A stretch of DNA of 64,000 nt from Rehmannia glutinosa (GCA_016081115.2 JABTTQ020002842.1:496001-560000); one strand, 5' to 3'; shown: positions 19,799 through 31,960, counted from the stretch's first letter. Numbers and translations: made by a program. Notes: a model not told the origin generated them from the sequence alone.

Positions 19799-22700
19799 CA
19801 AAATGGAAGCCATGACACGCAATCAAACTTATGCCGGTTTACCAAGCGCCTAATAATCCATCATTATAAAACCAACAATAATAATAATAAAATACCAATT
19901 AGGTATAAATAAAGGACAACTAAGTCAAAGTGTGGTAGAGCAGATCGAAATAAAAACACTATCCAATAGTGTAATCGCACCTTAGGTTATACGCCCGCTA
20001 TTACATCAAATGAGTCCAGTCTAAAGACATTACAAATTAAAATTTATCGTCTTATGCGAATCACAAATGCAATAATGAAGTTAAGTTGTATCTTGGAAGT
20101 CGTCACCACCGACGCCCCGATATGGATCATCATCCTCGGTTGATAAAACAGTGGGGTGAGACAAAAATTCTCGATGAGCGGTTGCTCGTGTGCGAGTGTG
20201 GCTTACAATTATGCAAGGAAAATAGTTTACTTTAAATCAATGCATGAGAGTGCACGTGACATTAACTTGTATGTTAAATAAGGCTTTTCCATGAATCATT
20301 TAGTTAGATTGATTCTCAAATAGTTAAACAATAGTTGTTGTTTTCTTTATTCACTTGGTTTTTATAGATAGGGCCGTAGCTATTATCCCACTTTAATTTG
20401 GATAGGGCGATAGCCGATATCACTTCACTTGGATATGGCCATAGTCGGTTTCCCACTTGACTTGGATAGGGCGTAGTTAGCATCCCACTTTAATTTGGAT
20501 AGAGAAGCAGCCGTATCCCACTTTAATTTGGATAGGGTCGTAGCCAATATCCCACTTTAATTTGGATAGGGTCATAGCTAGTATCCCACTTCACGAATAG
20601 GGTCATAGTCAAGATCCCACTTTAATTTGGATAGGGTCGTAGCCGTATCCCACTTTAAATTCCACATTGACAATTATAAGTTTGCTCATTCGAATGATTG
20701 GTTATAAATCATTTAGAAATGAGGAGTGATCTTGGTCACACAATGTCCGATATATATTTTAAAAACTCGCGGTCTAGTTATCGGATGGATAATCTAGCAG
20801 GACTCGATATTTGGTTCGGTGCATTATGCTAAGGCTCAATATTTTGGTTAGATAATTATGAAAATATGTCTTAAATTTTATAAGGAAGCTAGTTGGAAAA
20901 TTTCAATATCAATGTCCTTAGTAAGTATTAGAATTAAAATCATTTTTACTATATAAGGAGGATATTTTCTTAGGGTTCTAAAAATTCGGTAACTTTTAAT
21001 TTCGTACTCGGAAAAGGATCAGGTCAGTTTCAAATATTTTCTAAATTTCCATAGGGTTAGAATTTTTCAGAGACTCGGGGTCAAATTTTTAGAATTTGCG
21101 GATTTGCCTCTAGTTTTCAAAAATTGCGGTTTTTAGCTTGATAATAGAAAAATAGGTAACTCTTAAATCGGGAAAGGTTTTGAGGTGATTCCATGTTTCA
21201 AATAGGGTTTTATATAAGTCAGTAAAACTTTGAGGCACCAAGCACTTCCTAAGTTTCAAAAATTGCAATTTTTGTCCTTTAAGTTTTAAAATTTTATATT
21301 TTGGTGTCAAGCTTATTCCTTCCCGAAGGGTCTCCAATACTTCAAGTCACTCATATATATAATTTACAGAGACTTAGGTCCAATATTTCAAATTTTCAGA
21401 GGAGGCCTTTAACAATTTCAATATTTGCACTTTTGGCCCTATATTTCACAATATTTGCAATATGTCCCAATTTTTGAATATTTTTGTACAAGTCACAAGT
21501 CCAGAATTCCCAAAATATATAAAAATTAATATTAAATATTTTTAAATCATATTTGAACATGCATAGCATCATAAATCATAAAAAACACAATGATGAGTAT
21601 TTTATCAACAATGTTTGCAAGAAAAGAATATCTTACTCGTCTTTTTATTATTATTCTTTTTTAAATTTTATTAAAGCATGAATTTCATAAATACTTGCTA
21701 TATTTCATAAAATACCACATTATCACATGAACATGCATTTTTATGCACTTAGTAGAAAGAATGATGCATTTTGTAGAAACATTTTTCACCCACCTCTATA
21801 GCTTTCAAGTATAGTCTCCTAAAATGAAGTTCTTCCTCTTGACTCCCAAATTCATGGCTCCAAACTCACCAAATCAACCTCTAGGTAGTCCAAACACATA
21901 TTTTTGGTTAAAAGTGTGAGGTTTCAAATCAAGAATGGAATGAGTGTACCAAAACCAAAAGTGACCAACACTTAATGTCCTCAAGTAGTATTCAAAAATG
22001 AACTTCTTTCTTCAAGCTTCTAACCTTAAATTTGAGATCTATAAGCTCCCTAAGTTCCAAAATTTCAAATCCTTGAGTCAAAATTGAGTCCTCAAGTTGA
22101 TAAAAGGAAAAATACTAAAAACCACAATTTCTCACTTTGACTAGTTATTTTATAGAGTTGCTTTGAATATCCTCTTCAAGCTTAGAACCAAGTCTTGTGC
22201 TTCCTTAATTCTTCAAGCCAATGACTTCTAGGAATACCTTAATATGAAAGGTTTCATCAAGGTTAGAAGGTGAAGGGCTAAGCTTAGAGTTTTTACAAGA
22301 TGAATTGAATGATGATGAGAACAAAAATCTCTTACCTTGTAATGGTAATTTTCGCCAATAGGAATAAGGAGGGAATTTTGTATTTTTGGTTTAAGTGTTA
22401 GAAATGAAAGAGTGTTGGAAGAGTGGGTAAATGATGTTGTAAGATGAAAAATGTGTATAAAATATATATAGGTGTGTAAAATATAGAAGTGTATAAAATA
22501 ATGTGTATAAAATAATAAGGTATATAAAGTAATGAGGTGTATAAAATTATCGAATTTGGTTGAGTGGGGATGTATTATACTAGTATAATACCTGGTAGAA
22601 ATATGGTATTGGTATAGAATAGGATAAAGTATGTGTATGAGGATTGGAGTGTATTTCTATACCAAAATTGTACACATGGCCGCCAACTATGTATGTATAT

Positions 22701-23100
22701 TCCACAATATTTTTTTATTCCAAAATTGATGATAAATTGTGTATAATGCCAAATCCCAAAAATGATAATAAATCTCACAATCACTTACCAGTCTTATCTC
22801 ATGTATTGTAAAAATCAAGCTCTTAATTCTATCGGATATATGACACTTTAGTGAAATAAGTCTCCTAAATTTTAATGTGTCTACCTAAGTCATAAAAATA
22901 ATCGATCAAGTGATTGATACTTAAGGAAGAATGTGATAGGTACTCAAAAATAAAGGAGATTTAGTCGATGATGAAGGAAATAAATAAGATCAATGTCTCA
23001 ATTTATTAATATAAGTATTGTGGCGCATAGCCAAATAATACATCACTTGTCAATGTTACGAAACTCATATCATAGGTTAAATAAAAGTCAGGGCCTCACA
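19799..23100. repeat. 3.3-kb solo LTR of an unassigned LTR retrotransposon
   Basis: This non-coding block interrupts the RNase H copy exactly. The sequence left of it ends ACCCGAT and right of it begins CGATAAACTACT, giving a CGAT target duplication. Removing the block restores the RNase H order seen at 2341-2400. The block starts TTTCACGTCCCAAAATGG (probably from TGTCACG) and ends GTCAGGGCCTCACA, so it fits TG...CA termini. Its size and termini suggest a Ty3-type long LTR, but no pol is present. It contains the minisatellite at 20367-20660. Confidence 0.65.
20367..20660. repeat. Minisatellite, about nine units of 32-34 bp
   Basis: The units alternate GGATAGGGTCGTAGCC and ATCCCACTTTAATTT with substitutions and small indels. 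The sequence on either side within the 3.3-kb LTR is single copy. Confidence 0.9.
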
Positions 23101-23428
23101 CGATAAACTACTGGTTTTTGCATATTTCTTGAAATTCACTAATATCTTGGCGATCAAAGAAACAAGAAACTATATCTCGATCGTCATTAGAAGTTGAATA
23201 GAGTGCTCTTGCACAAATAAATTGTGAAATAGTCCAGTTACGGTATTTGTTACAAGATTTCAATTTCTTACAACTCAAACCAAAGACTTTTTGTTGTGAT
23301 AATCAATCGCTATTCAATTGACCAAAAATTCAATTTTTCACGAACGAACAAAACATGTTGAACTCGATTGTCACTACGTTCGTGAAAAGGTCTCTTCGGG
23401 TATACTTCAATTAATTCATATTGGATCA
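23101..23428 (+). pseudogene. Copia RNase H region (element A, copy 3, right part)
   Basis: It continues from 19798 after the 3.3-kb insertion and matches 2356-2680, including ATCTCGATCGTC and CACGAACGAACAAAACA. It ends abruptly at about 23428, where minus-strand sequence of copia element D begins. Confidence 0.75.
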
Positions 23429-23429
23429 C

Positions 23430-25150
23430 GTTTTTTGATTGGGTTGGGCTTGGATTTGTCCTCAAAACCCTCAAGTTGTTTCTTAAAACTTTTTTCATCC
23501 AAGTCACCATGTAGAAAAGCAGTTTTAACATCCAACTGTTTCAATTCCCAATCAAATTGTGCAACAAGAGCAAGCATGATTCTCACAATAACAAATTTAA
23601 CAACAGGAGCAAATATTTCTATGTAATCAATCCCTTCCTTATGAGTAAAACCCTTAGCAACTAATCTTGCTTTAAACCTAACACCCTCGAATCTTATTTA
23701 ACCTTACATAACCATTTACAATCAACAAATAAGCAGGTTAGGGGTTTGGGAACAAGAATCGGTATTATTAACCAAACAGAGAAGTCATTTCATCATGCAT
23801 AGCACTCAACCACTTAGTAGATTCAAAGCAAAATTCACGGCTTGAGAAAAGGTTTTAGGCTCGAAACATTAATAGATTCAAACACAAAAACACATAAGAT
23901 GTCATGTGAAAATCAAGCATATTTGTTTGATTCTAACATGTTTCCTAGTTCTACCCTTTGTTAACACATAGTCATTCAATTCATCATGTGCATCATTCAC
24001 AAGTTCATTATCGTGTTAACTTCGGTGAAATCATTATGCATATCATGCACATCATCATGTTGAGTATCATCATCAATATGCACATCATGATTATTCACAT
24101 TATCGACAAAGCATCATTGATAGGGGAATCAAGCAGGCAAAGTAATAGTAGGAGACAAATTAGAAAGCTCCACCTCGGTTGGAGTATTACCACTTTCGTA
24201 AACAGTTTGAGGAGTAGGATGCACAAAACAAGGGAATTCAAGTTCACTAAACACAACATCTCTACTTATTACGATTTTAAAACTAGGTTCTCATCCTTCC
24301 AAAGTCTATAGCCTTTAATCCCTTCATGGTAGCCAAGAAAAATACATTTAATAGACATTGGTTCCAATTTATCATTCTTTTGGTGTACAAAAGTTGTGCA
24401 TCCAAATATTTTCAAGTTAGAAAAATCCACAGATTTTCCGGTCAAACCTCTTCAGGGTATTTCCCTTCCGAAGGGAGTAAGGAGATAAATTGATTAAATA
24501 GGTTGTTGTAACAACAACTTCTCCCCAAAACCTTCTAGAAAGCCTAGAGATAGCAAACATGCTCCTCACTCTTTCTAAAAGTGTTATATTCATATTCTCA
24601 AAGAACATCATTTTGGTGAGGTGAATAGGCATTGACTTGTGCCTTTTAATACCAAACTCATCACAAAGATTATCCATTAATTGATTGCAAATTTGCAGGC
24701 CATTATCGATTCTTAAAACTTTTATCTTTTTTTCTGTTTGGTTTTCAATAAGAATTTTCCAGGTTTTAAACTTATCAAAAACATCGATTTATTCTTCATT
24801 AAAAACCAAACTTTATTGAATAATCATCAATTATGGAAAAGAAATATATATTTCCACCATGAGTAGGCACGAGAAGAGGGACCCCAAACATCGGCATGCA
24901 AATATTCAAGAATTTGAGCTAGCGGATGTTTTGGGATTAGAAGGGGAGGAAACTTAACCATTTGTTGTTTGTCATACACACATGATTCACAAAGGACAAA
25001 GCATCAAGTTTGTCTTTACCAAAACAACCCTTATTCTCGTAATAAATCAAGTCCTTTAGAACTAATGTGACCTAGTCTTTTATGCCATGAATCGGTTAAA
25101 TCATTAGACACAGGATTAGCAACTTTATTCACGAATTAGGCACATAAGAA
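23430..25150 (-). mobile_element. Copia element D fragment (GAG-pre-integrase to RT start)
   Basis: The minus-strand order is as follows. GAG-pre-integrase with HKRLGHISSKGL lies at about 25030-25110. The integrase part is at 24417-24677, with MFFENMNITLLERVRSM and FWGEVVVTTTYLIN. The hinge follows at about 23960-24310, with GYRLWKDENL and a His/Asp-rich stretch, and then the RT fingers DVKTAFLHGDL at about 23480-23540. The integrase core, most of RT and RNase H are lost, and neither LTR is recognised. It is joined tail to tail with the element A fragment at 23428. Confidence 0.75.
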
Positions 25151-25517
25151 TAATGTTTAGCATGTAAAGCATACAGGTTTCTATTTTTATCACCTTAGCA
25201 ATTATCATATTACTAAGCTAGTTTAGGATCGATTAAGCTCAAAACGTTCGTGAGCCATCAATATGTTCGATAAATTGGGCTCGAGTTCGACTCGATAATA
25301 AATGAGTCAAACTCAAACACTCAAAAACTCCGGCTCGATTCGATTCGATTGCATGTTCTAATCATTCATATTAGATTAATTAATCATTTTTAGTAATTAG
25401 TCGAGAGGTGACCAAGTGGCACATATATTATTTGAGGATATTTGGCTTGTTTGAGGTTATAAGATTTTCAAAACATCTTAAATGTGGTGTTTTTAAATTC
25501 CAACACTAAGTTAACGA
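25151..25517. repeat. Repeat rich in GCTCGA words, class unknown
   Basis: The stretch about 25230-25350 is made of TTAAGCTC, TTCGTGAGCC, ATGTTCGATAA, GGGCTCGAGTTCGACTCG and CGGCTCGATTCG words. Such blocks are common in plant genomes as decayed transposon ends. No boundary or target duplication could be fixed. Confidence 0.4.
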
Positions 25518-26076
25518 CACTACTAAAAATATCATTATAAATAAGTATTTATTCACGTCCTTAAAAAGTGTTATAAATTATAAAAATTAGTGACACTAGA
25601 AATTGTCATTATCTTAATAAAATTACCAACGTTTTTTAAAAGTGTCAAGATAATTAAACAATTTACTTACGCCTTTTTATTTGTGTCCTTAAACGACAAC
25701 GCTTAGTAAAAAAACGATATAAAATTGATGATACTTTCTATTTTACTTATGCATATTTTTATTTGTCACCAAATTTCCAAAATTTACTTACACTTTTATT
25801 GTTTGTATCATTAAAATAACAATATTTAATAAAAAGCATCACAAAGTAAAAATTGTAATATATATCCCACATCGAAGGATTGAAGATTAGAGAATGATAT
25901 TGAGAGTTAATAAATAGAGACCATGTGGTGTATAATAAAACCAAAAACAAATAAATTCAAAATAAGTCAAAAATTAAATATGAAGTTTTTTTTTTAAAAT
26001 AATTAATTATATAATTGATCGTAATAAATTTTACAAATGCTAGAAATGTAAGATTTGCCATAATTTTAATGACACT
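25518..26076 (+). mobile_element. CACTA (EnSpm) transposon end
   Basis: It begins CACTACTAAAAATATC, the typical terminus, followed by repeated AGTGTCA/TTGTCATTA words (AGTGACACTAG, AAGTGTCAAGAT, TTTGTGTCCTTAAA). These fit subterminal transposase-binding repeats. The other end was not found, as the LTR of element J begins at 26077. A snRNA-type promoter word lies inside at 25864. Confidence 0.55.
25864..25916 (+). promoter_or_regulatory. snRNA-type upstream element plus TATA-like box
   Basis: ATCCCACATCG at 25864-25874 is an exact match to the plant snRNA upstream sequence element RTCCCACATCG. A TATA-like TTAATAAATA at 25907-25916 starts about 33 bp further on, close to the spacing known for RNA polymerase II snRNA genes. 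I see no snRNA after it, so it is probably a chance or transposon-borne promoter module. Confidence 0.4.
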
Positions 26077-26885
26077 TGTTAGGTAACTATCCACCTCTAA
26101 ATAGATCGATACACTAAGTAGCGAACCAAGAATTACAGACTAGTCTCCTATTAATACAAGTTTACTCTTGACACAAAGTACAAAGAAAGTAAAATACAAG
26201 AAAAATACAAGAACTCAAAGAATATAAAGAATATCAAAGGGCAACAGCCAAAACCGGAAGTATTGATATTATTTCGGCTCGGGACTGGAACCCTAACAAC
26301 GGTATCACAAAGAATCAACCCAGTACCATGTGGAAAGCCACAAAAGCCACGCCACAGAGAATACCTCTCAAACCCAAAGGAGACCCCGAGAAAACCCTAG
26401 ATCGAACCAACACTCAACCCCGTAAAACCCTAACCTCATAAAGAACAGGTTAAGTACAGAAGTAGTGGACTTAAACAAAAACACTCAGATCTGTGTATCC
26501 CCACACTCGAATCACTCGTAAACACAACTGGAAGTTGAAGATCTAGAGATCGAGATCGAAGAGGTTGGGAGAGAGAGGGAGAGAGAGAGAGGATAACGGA
26601 GAGTTCGAGAGAGATGAGAGAGAAAATATTACCGAGATTATGAATTAGGGTTTTGGAGGTTGAGTTTATAAAGCAACAACGAGTGGCTCAGACAGGGGCC
26701 AGCATCATGGACGGTCAAGATTAACATATAAGGGTCCGCAGATAAGAAAACGGGTACCACAACCCGAATAGCAAGATCCCGAAAGAGATAGGGTAATGGG
26801 TTTTGGTAGGAGGCTTAAACTGGACTCGCATTTTGGGCTCGGGAATTATTGAGCGGGCCACACAAATGGGACATAAATACCAACA
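26077..26885 (-). repeat. 3' LTR of element J
   Basis: It runs TGTTAGGTAAC to CATAAATACCAACA on the plus strand, 809 bp. It matches 44095-44777, which lacks the last 110 bp. TTTATAAA at 26665-26672 may be the TATA box for minus-strand transcription. The leader contains a GA tract (TC-rich in RNA sense) at 26566-26632 and telobox words at 26425-26433 and 26645-26653. Confidence 0.85.
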
Positions 26886-26899
26886 ATATCCACCTCTGC
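26886..26899 (-). promoter_or_regulatory. Polypurine tract of element J, cut by element H
   Basis: The minus strand reads GCAGAGGTGGATAT directly before the 3' LTR. Element H inserted here, so the upstream part of the tract continues at 41577. Confidence 0.65.
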
Positions 26900-28440
26900 T
26901 GTTAGGAAATTTATTTAGATTTTGATGAATGCCATGTAAAACTTAGAATAGGAAGTTGGCACCCCATTCTTGTTGTAAAATGCATTGTAATAAATAGAGA
27001 GTGGTCAAGTGAGTTAAGTCAGCCTATGCCCAAACATGCAAAGAAGACAACGGAGACTAGAAGGAAGACTCACTGCGAGACAACCGAGTATGGCAAAAGA
27101 AGAGTAGACGGGAACTCTATCAAGGAGCAGCTGAGATGCAGCTGAGTGGAGTATCGATCAAGTCAACTCAAGAAAAGCCAAGTCTCAAGTTGAAGTGACA
27201 AGATTCATCCATGATTGGAAGCTCGACTCTAAGTCACCTGGGGAAAGCAAGGAAATGCAATCAAGTCGAGATAAGCTGAAAAAGATCCGTTACGTAAATC
27301 AAGAGAATTACCTAAACAAGTAATATCTCCATACTACCTTTCTCAAGTGCTCGGTCCCGAAGCGTGCAAAAGGAATAAACCAATGGGAAGCACTACACCG
27401 TGTCGAACTCGAAAAGGTGAAGAACAATTTATACGAGGAAATGGCAATTCCAAGGATCGCAACAAGACAAGCCAACGATCGCAAGTGACTTTCAAAAATA
27501 AGCCTATCTCTTCAACGGCGCGATTTTTGAAAGATCACTATAAAAGGCCGAGGAATGACTCGAGAGCGGCAGACGAGAACCACAAACGTTCAAGCAATTA
27601 TTAGAATCGAAAACCTGAAATATTCTCAATCCTCAAGCCTACACCACGAAGAACATCAATCCAACACTCACCGTGAAGGAAATATAACTTCAATCGGTTG
27701 AAGAGGAAATTATCGAAAAATCAAGGGGTCTACATTCCTCGAAGGATTGTAGGAAGGTTCAAGGTCGAACCAAGTCTTGAGCTTTTGGAGGCTTCGTGAT
27801 CAAATCCAAAGAGCTTGAGCAAGTGAGTTGTAGTAGCAAAGACTGCCGCCCCTGAAGAAGAAGTTCGAGTCGCACGAGAAGCCGGTGAGTGATCAAGGCG
27901 TCTCGTGATCGAGTCCCAAAGGATCAAGTCGGTGTGTGATCAAGACTTGTATCCGGACTGTTACCACTTTGTATCTTGATCAATACCTAGTGGATTCCTC
28001 CCGGGAGTTGGAGAAGAGAGGAGTAGAAGAATTACCCCATCTTCGAACCTCTATAAAAATCTTATTGTGTCATTTACATTTCAAAGACTTAAATTCCGCA
28101 CTATATTTGCTTAATTCTCACCGACATATTTGCTATCCATTAGATAATTTCTAAGTACTAAATCAAGCTTTAAATCTCTACTTAACCAAACTTAAGGGTG
28201 TTAAGTCTTCCGCTGAAAAACAAACTACGGTTGAGTTAATTTAGTCTTAATAAATTGAGTTATTCCATCAACAAACTCGGTTGAGTCTCGTTGAGAGACT
28301 AACGATTAACTAAATTGGTCATCCACCAAGGACACGGTGAGTAACATCAACTCAAATTTAAAAAGGACTAAATAGAAAAAGTTGGTAAGGTTTATTCAAC
28401 CCCCCTTCTAAACCTTACACCCACACCCTTGGGACCTACA
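26900..28440 (+). repeat. 5' LTR of element H
   Basis: It starts TGTTAGGAAATTTATTTAG and ends CCCTTGGGACCTACA, 1541 bp. The core promoter word CACTATAAAAGGCCGAG lies at 27536-27552. It is nearly identical to the 3' LTR over long AT-rich runs, but carries dozens of small indels at CG- and CAG-rich spots. Confidence 0.92.
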
Positions 28441-28442
28441 AG

Positions 28443-28455
28443 TGGTATCGTGAGC
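28443..28455 (+). promoter_or_regulatory. Primer binding site of element H
   Basis: TGGTATCGTGAGC lies two bases after the LTR. TGGTATC fits the 3' end of initiator methionine tRNA. Element J has the same 13-mer on the minus strand at 44081-44093. Confidence 0.85.
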
Positions 28456-28569
28456 GGTTGGTTCATTGAGCCTTCCACACTCAGTTCTTGAACTAGATCT
28501 CCAAACTTTTCAAAGTCCGCTTTAGTACTTAAACTTTCAAAATTCTTTTTATCATTAAAATTTATTATC

Positions 28570-29760
28570 ATGGAAGCAAATTTGACACGCATCCCTATGT
28601 TCACAATTGAAGAATTTGATGATTGGAAAATTCGTATGCGGGCTCATCTATCAACATTACATGATGAGATGTGGATAGTGATAGAAGATGGGCCACCGCA
28701 AATCTTAAAGGTGAACACAAATTTGTAGAAGAAGAGTGCGGTGAAGGAGAGGAGGATGTTGCTCCCGGACCCATGGTTGAAAAACCAAGAACTGAATGGA
28801 CAAATGATGACAGAAAAAGATATAACTTGGACAATGTGGCCAAGGACATTCTTTACAAAACCCTGGACAAAGCCATGTTCAACAAAGTCAAATCATGCAA
28901 AACGGCTAAAGAAATCTGGGACAAGCTAACATTAATTTGTGAAGGCTCGAGCAAATCAAAGAAAACAAATTATCGGTGGTCAGACAAAAATTTGAGAACT
29001 TCAAAATGATCTCAGAGAAAACCTAGATCAATTGGATGCTCGATTCACGTAAATCACCAACGCAGTCAAAGACTTGGAAAAGAATATACATGAAGGAAAT
29101 ATGTATGAAGATCCTAAAAGTCTTCCAAATTGAATGGGAAATGAAGGTCATGGCACTAAGACATTCCATGGACCTATCAAAAACATCCAACCATGAATTA
29201 TTCTCGGATCTCAAAGCCTATGAGTTTGAGTGAGAAGAAGAGATCGAGGAAGAGACAGATGTACCCAAAACACTGCTCTAATTGTTAAAGATGGGAAGAG
29301 AGCCGAGGTCAAAGAAGTCATTGACCCGGAAGAAATAGCCCTACTAGTAAAAGGTTCAACAAGTTCTTCAATAAGAACTACAAGAGAGGCAAAGGTGAAT
29401 CTTCCAGAAGACACTCAGCTCCTTCCAAGTCAAGGGAAGATAGGCTAACCAAGAAAACAGATCATCAAAAAGTCAATGTCAAAGTGACAATCCAAGAATG
29501 GAAAGAGTCGACCAAAAGGTTGAATATCTATCTTTGGAACCGTAGGCAACCAGGTCACTACGCCATTGATTGCCCATATCCCGTAGTCAACAAATACAGA
29601 ATGAAGAAGAAAGAAAGGTCTTGAGAGAAAGAAGACAAGAAAAGAAAAGGCAATGTTGGTCGCAGAATCACGAGAGACACCAAGTCAAGAGAGACGGTGA
29701 TTCGCAGAGAAGCGGGGCCGACTACTCAAGTGACTCGAAGAAGAAGCCCTAATATGTTTG
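28570..29760 (+). pseudogene. Gag of element H
   Basis: The ATG at 28570 begins MEANLTRIPMFTIEEFDDW followed by IRMRAHLSTLHDEMW, the gag N-terminus that in other copias reads F.G.NY..W. A frame change near 28700 leads to NLDNVAKDILYKTLDKAMFN and KTAKEIWDKLTLICEGS, the UBN2 core. The zinc knuckle survives as RRQPGHYAIDCPYP at about 29545-29580 with its first cysteines lost. Several frameshifts break the frame, and many lie at CG- or GA-rich positions. Confidence 0.8.
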
Positions 29761-30929
29761 ATGGCCAAGGAACAAGATCAACCCGACCAAGAAGATGAGG
29801 TACACTCTAACTCATCAAACTCGATTCTAGTGATAGTGATCGTGACACACACACTTCATCACCCACTGATCTTTATGATTCATTAGGCAAAATGATGAAA
29901 GATTTTGAACACATTAAATCCTCACACACACTACTAAATGAGGAAAACAGCCTACTCAAGAGTTAAAAACTCACACGGTGACTAAGGAGCCGAGTACTCT
30001 AAGTCAAATAGCCGATGAGAATGAGAGTTTAAAGGCCGAAAAAGCCAAGCTAATAGCGTAAATTGCGCCATAGAAAAGAGGGAGAATGACCTCAAAAATG
30101 TTATTGCCTCATTCACTAAGGCATCTAAATCATTAGATGATCTTATTATGAGTCAAAGAGAATGTGGAGACAAGATAGGCTTAGGATTTAACTCTCGTGA
30201 TATGTCAAACTCGAGAGTAACTTTGGAAAAAGGATCTTCAAGCAATGAAGAGTCTAAAGAATCCAAAACTCTAAATGTTGCACACACATTCACTCCAAAG
30301 CAAAATTACAAGCAAACCGACCTTGGTTATAAAGGAAAAGGAAAACAAATAGTTGAGTGCGCCAAAGGACGGTGAGAAGAGATTCAAACCGGAGTTCCTC
30401 AAAGCAAACTCCAAACAGAAAATACTCAGAAAGAAGAAGCGAGCTACCAAAAACCCCGTAAAATCTATAAAAGAAATACATATGATGGGAATGGTAGAAA
30501 ATATCCAAGCCAAGCTGATTGGAATAATGTGAACTATCGGCATAGACTTATGGAATATAAGCCCAAATGACAAAGGCCTAGAACTCAAAGAAAGGCCATT
30601 CCAAAAGTATAAGAACTTTCATCAAAGACACATATGCACCTAGGCACTACACTCGAGAGACACCAAAATTACCCAAAGAAGGCGATTGCTAAAACTTATA
30701 CACAGGCATACGGACAAAAGAGACAGTTTTGTATGAACCTAGAATCCCCAAGCAATTTGCCAAGATTAATTATGATTATGGTAATCGATAGATGGCAGCC
30801 CCTTAGAGTCAAATCATTTGGCTATAAGTTGGTTGGATCATCTTACAATTCTAACCCCTCGGGACCTAGACAAGTATGGGTACCTAAAACTTAAATTCCT
30901 TGATTGCAGGTTCAAGGAAGCAGTGAGTG

Positions 30930-31170
30930 CCAAGGAACCTGGTACATGGATAGTGGTCATTCCGCACACATGACAGAAACAAGAAAAATCTGTCAAAATT
31001 CAAGGAAGTAAAAGGAGCAAAAGTCATAATTGGAGGAAATGAAGCTCGGGTGAAATAAGAGGCATTGGATCCATCAAGAGGAACGGATTAGAAATCACGA
31101 GATGTTGCATATGTTGAAGGACTCAACTTCAACTTGCTAAGCATCACCAACTCGTGACAAGGGCTATAAT
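30930..31170 (+). pseudogene. Copia protease of element H
   Basis: TWYMDSGHSAHMT is readable, with the catalytic DSG at 30959-30967, followed by broken FKEVKGAKV and GGNEA pieces. This aspartic protease would process the polyprotein. The region 29760-30930 upstream encodes a charged, coiled-coil-like spacer in broken frames (FTPKQNYKQTDLGYKGKGKQ and others). Confidence 0.7.
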
Positions 31171-31323
31171 GTTGGATTTAACATGGGTATATGCCAAATC
31201 AAGGATCTTGAATCGAATAAAGTTGTGTTGCAAGGATGCGACAAAAGAACATGTATGTAGTAGATTGGTCAACCGCTACACCCAAAGACTGCCTACTAGC
31301 AAAAGACAAATTAATCAAGTTGG

Positions 31324-31960
31324 TTGTGGCACAAAAAGTCGAGTCACCTGAATTTTAAAACGATTAACAAGCTTGCAAGAAGTAATCTTGTGGAAGGGCT
31401 TCCGGACTCAAGATACAAGAAGGAGAGTATATGTGATGCATGTCAAGGGAAAACAAATCAAATCCTCATTCAAAGAAAAGACATGTCCATCTTCAACAAG
31501 AATATGCATCTCGCTACATATGGATCTATTTGGCCCAAAGTGGAACCAAACTAGCATAAGTGGGAAGAAATATACCTTGGTGGTAGTAGATGACTACTCA
31601 AGATATACATGGATAATATTCATGTGTAAGAAGAAAGAAACTCTACGTAAACTACCACGGTGATGAAGAGAATTCAAAATGAGAAGAGCCAAACCATTAT
31701 CAAAATAAGATCGATGAGGAACCGAGTTTGTCAATGGAATAATAACTCAAAGATTGTATTGAAAATGGTATTGGTCATGAACTATCTGACAAGAACTCCA
31801 CAAAGAAATGGAGTTGCGAGAAAGAAGGAATAGAACTCTCAAAAAGAAGAAGGACCATGTTAGTCAAGCAGGTTACCAAAAAGATTTTGGGTCAAGCGAT
31901 CAACACAACTTGCTACACTCAAAACAGATGTATGATAAAACAGACGGTGACAAAGACTCC
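31324..31960 (+). pseudogene. Integrase of element H
   Basis: GAG-pre-integrase wording (LNFKTINKLARSNLVEGLP, then CDACQGK with half of the zinc site) is followed by LHMDLFGP. SGKKYTLVVVDDYSRYTWI comes next, which holds the first part of the catalytic core. Later pieces to 31960 are out of frame. It is not functional as read. Confidence 0.8.

Noticed and set aside
23958..24311. Plus-strand open frame rich in His, Met and Ile
   Set aside because: It is the reverse of the His/Asp-rich hinge of minus-strand element D.
26391..26433. Interstitial telomere sequence (CCCTAAA words)
   Set aside because: Only single AAACCCTAA words occur, not tandem repeats. They are treated as teloboxes in the LTR.
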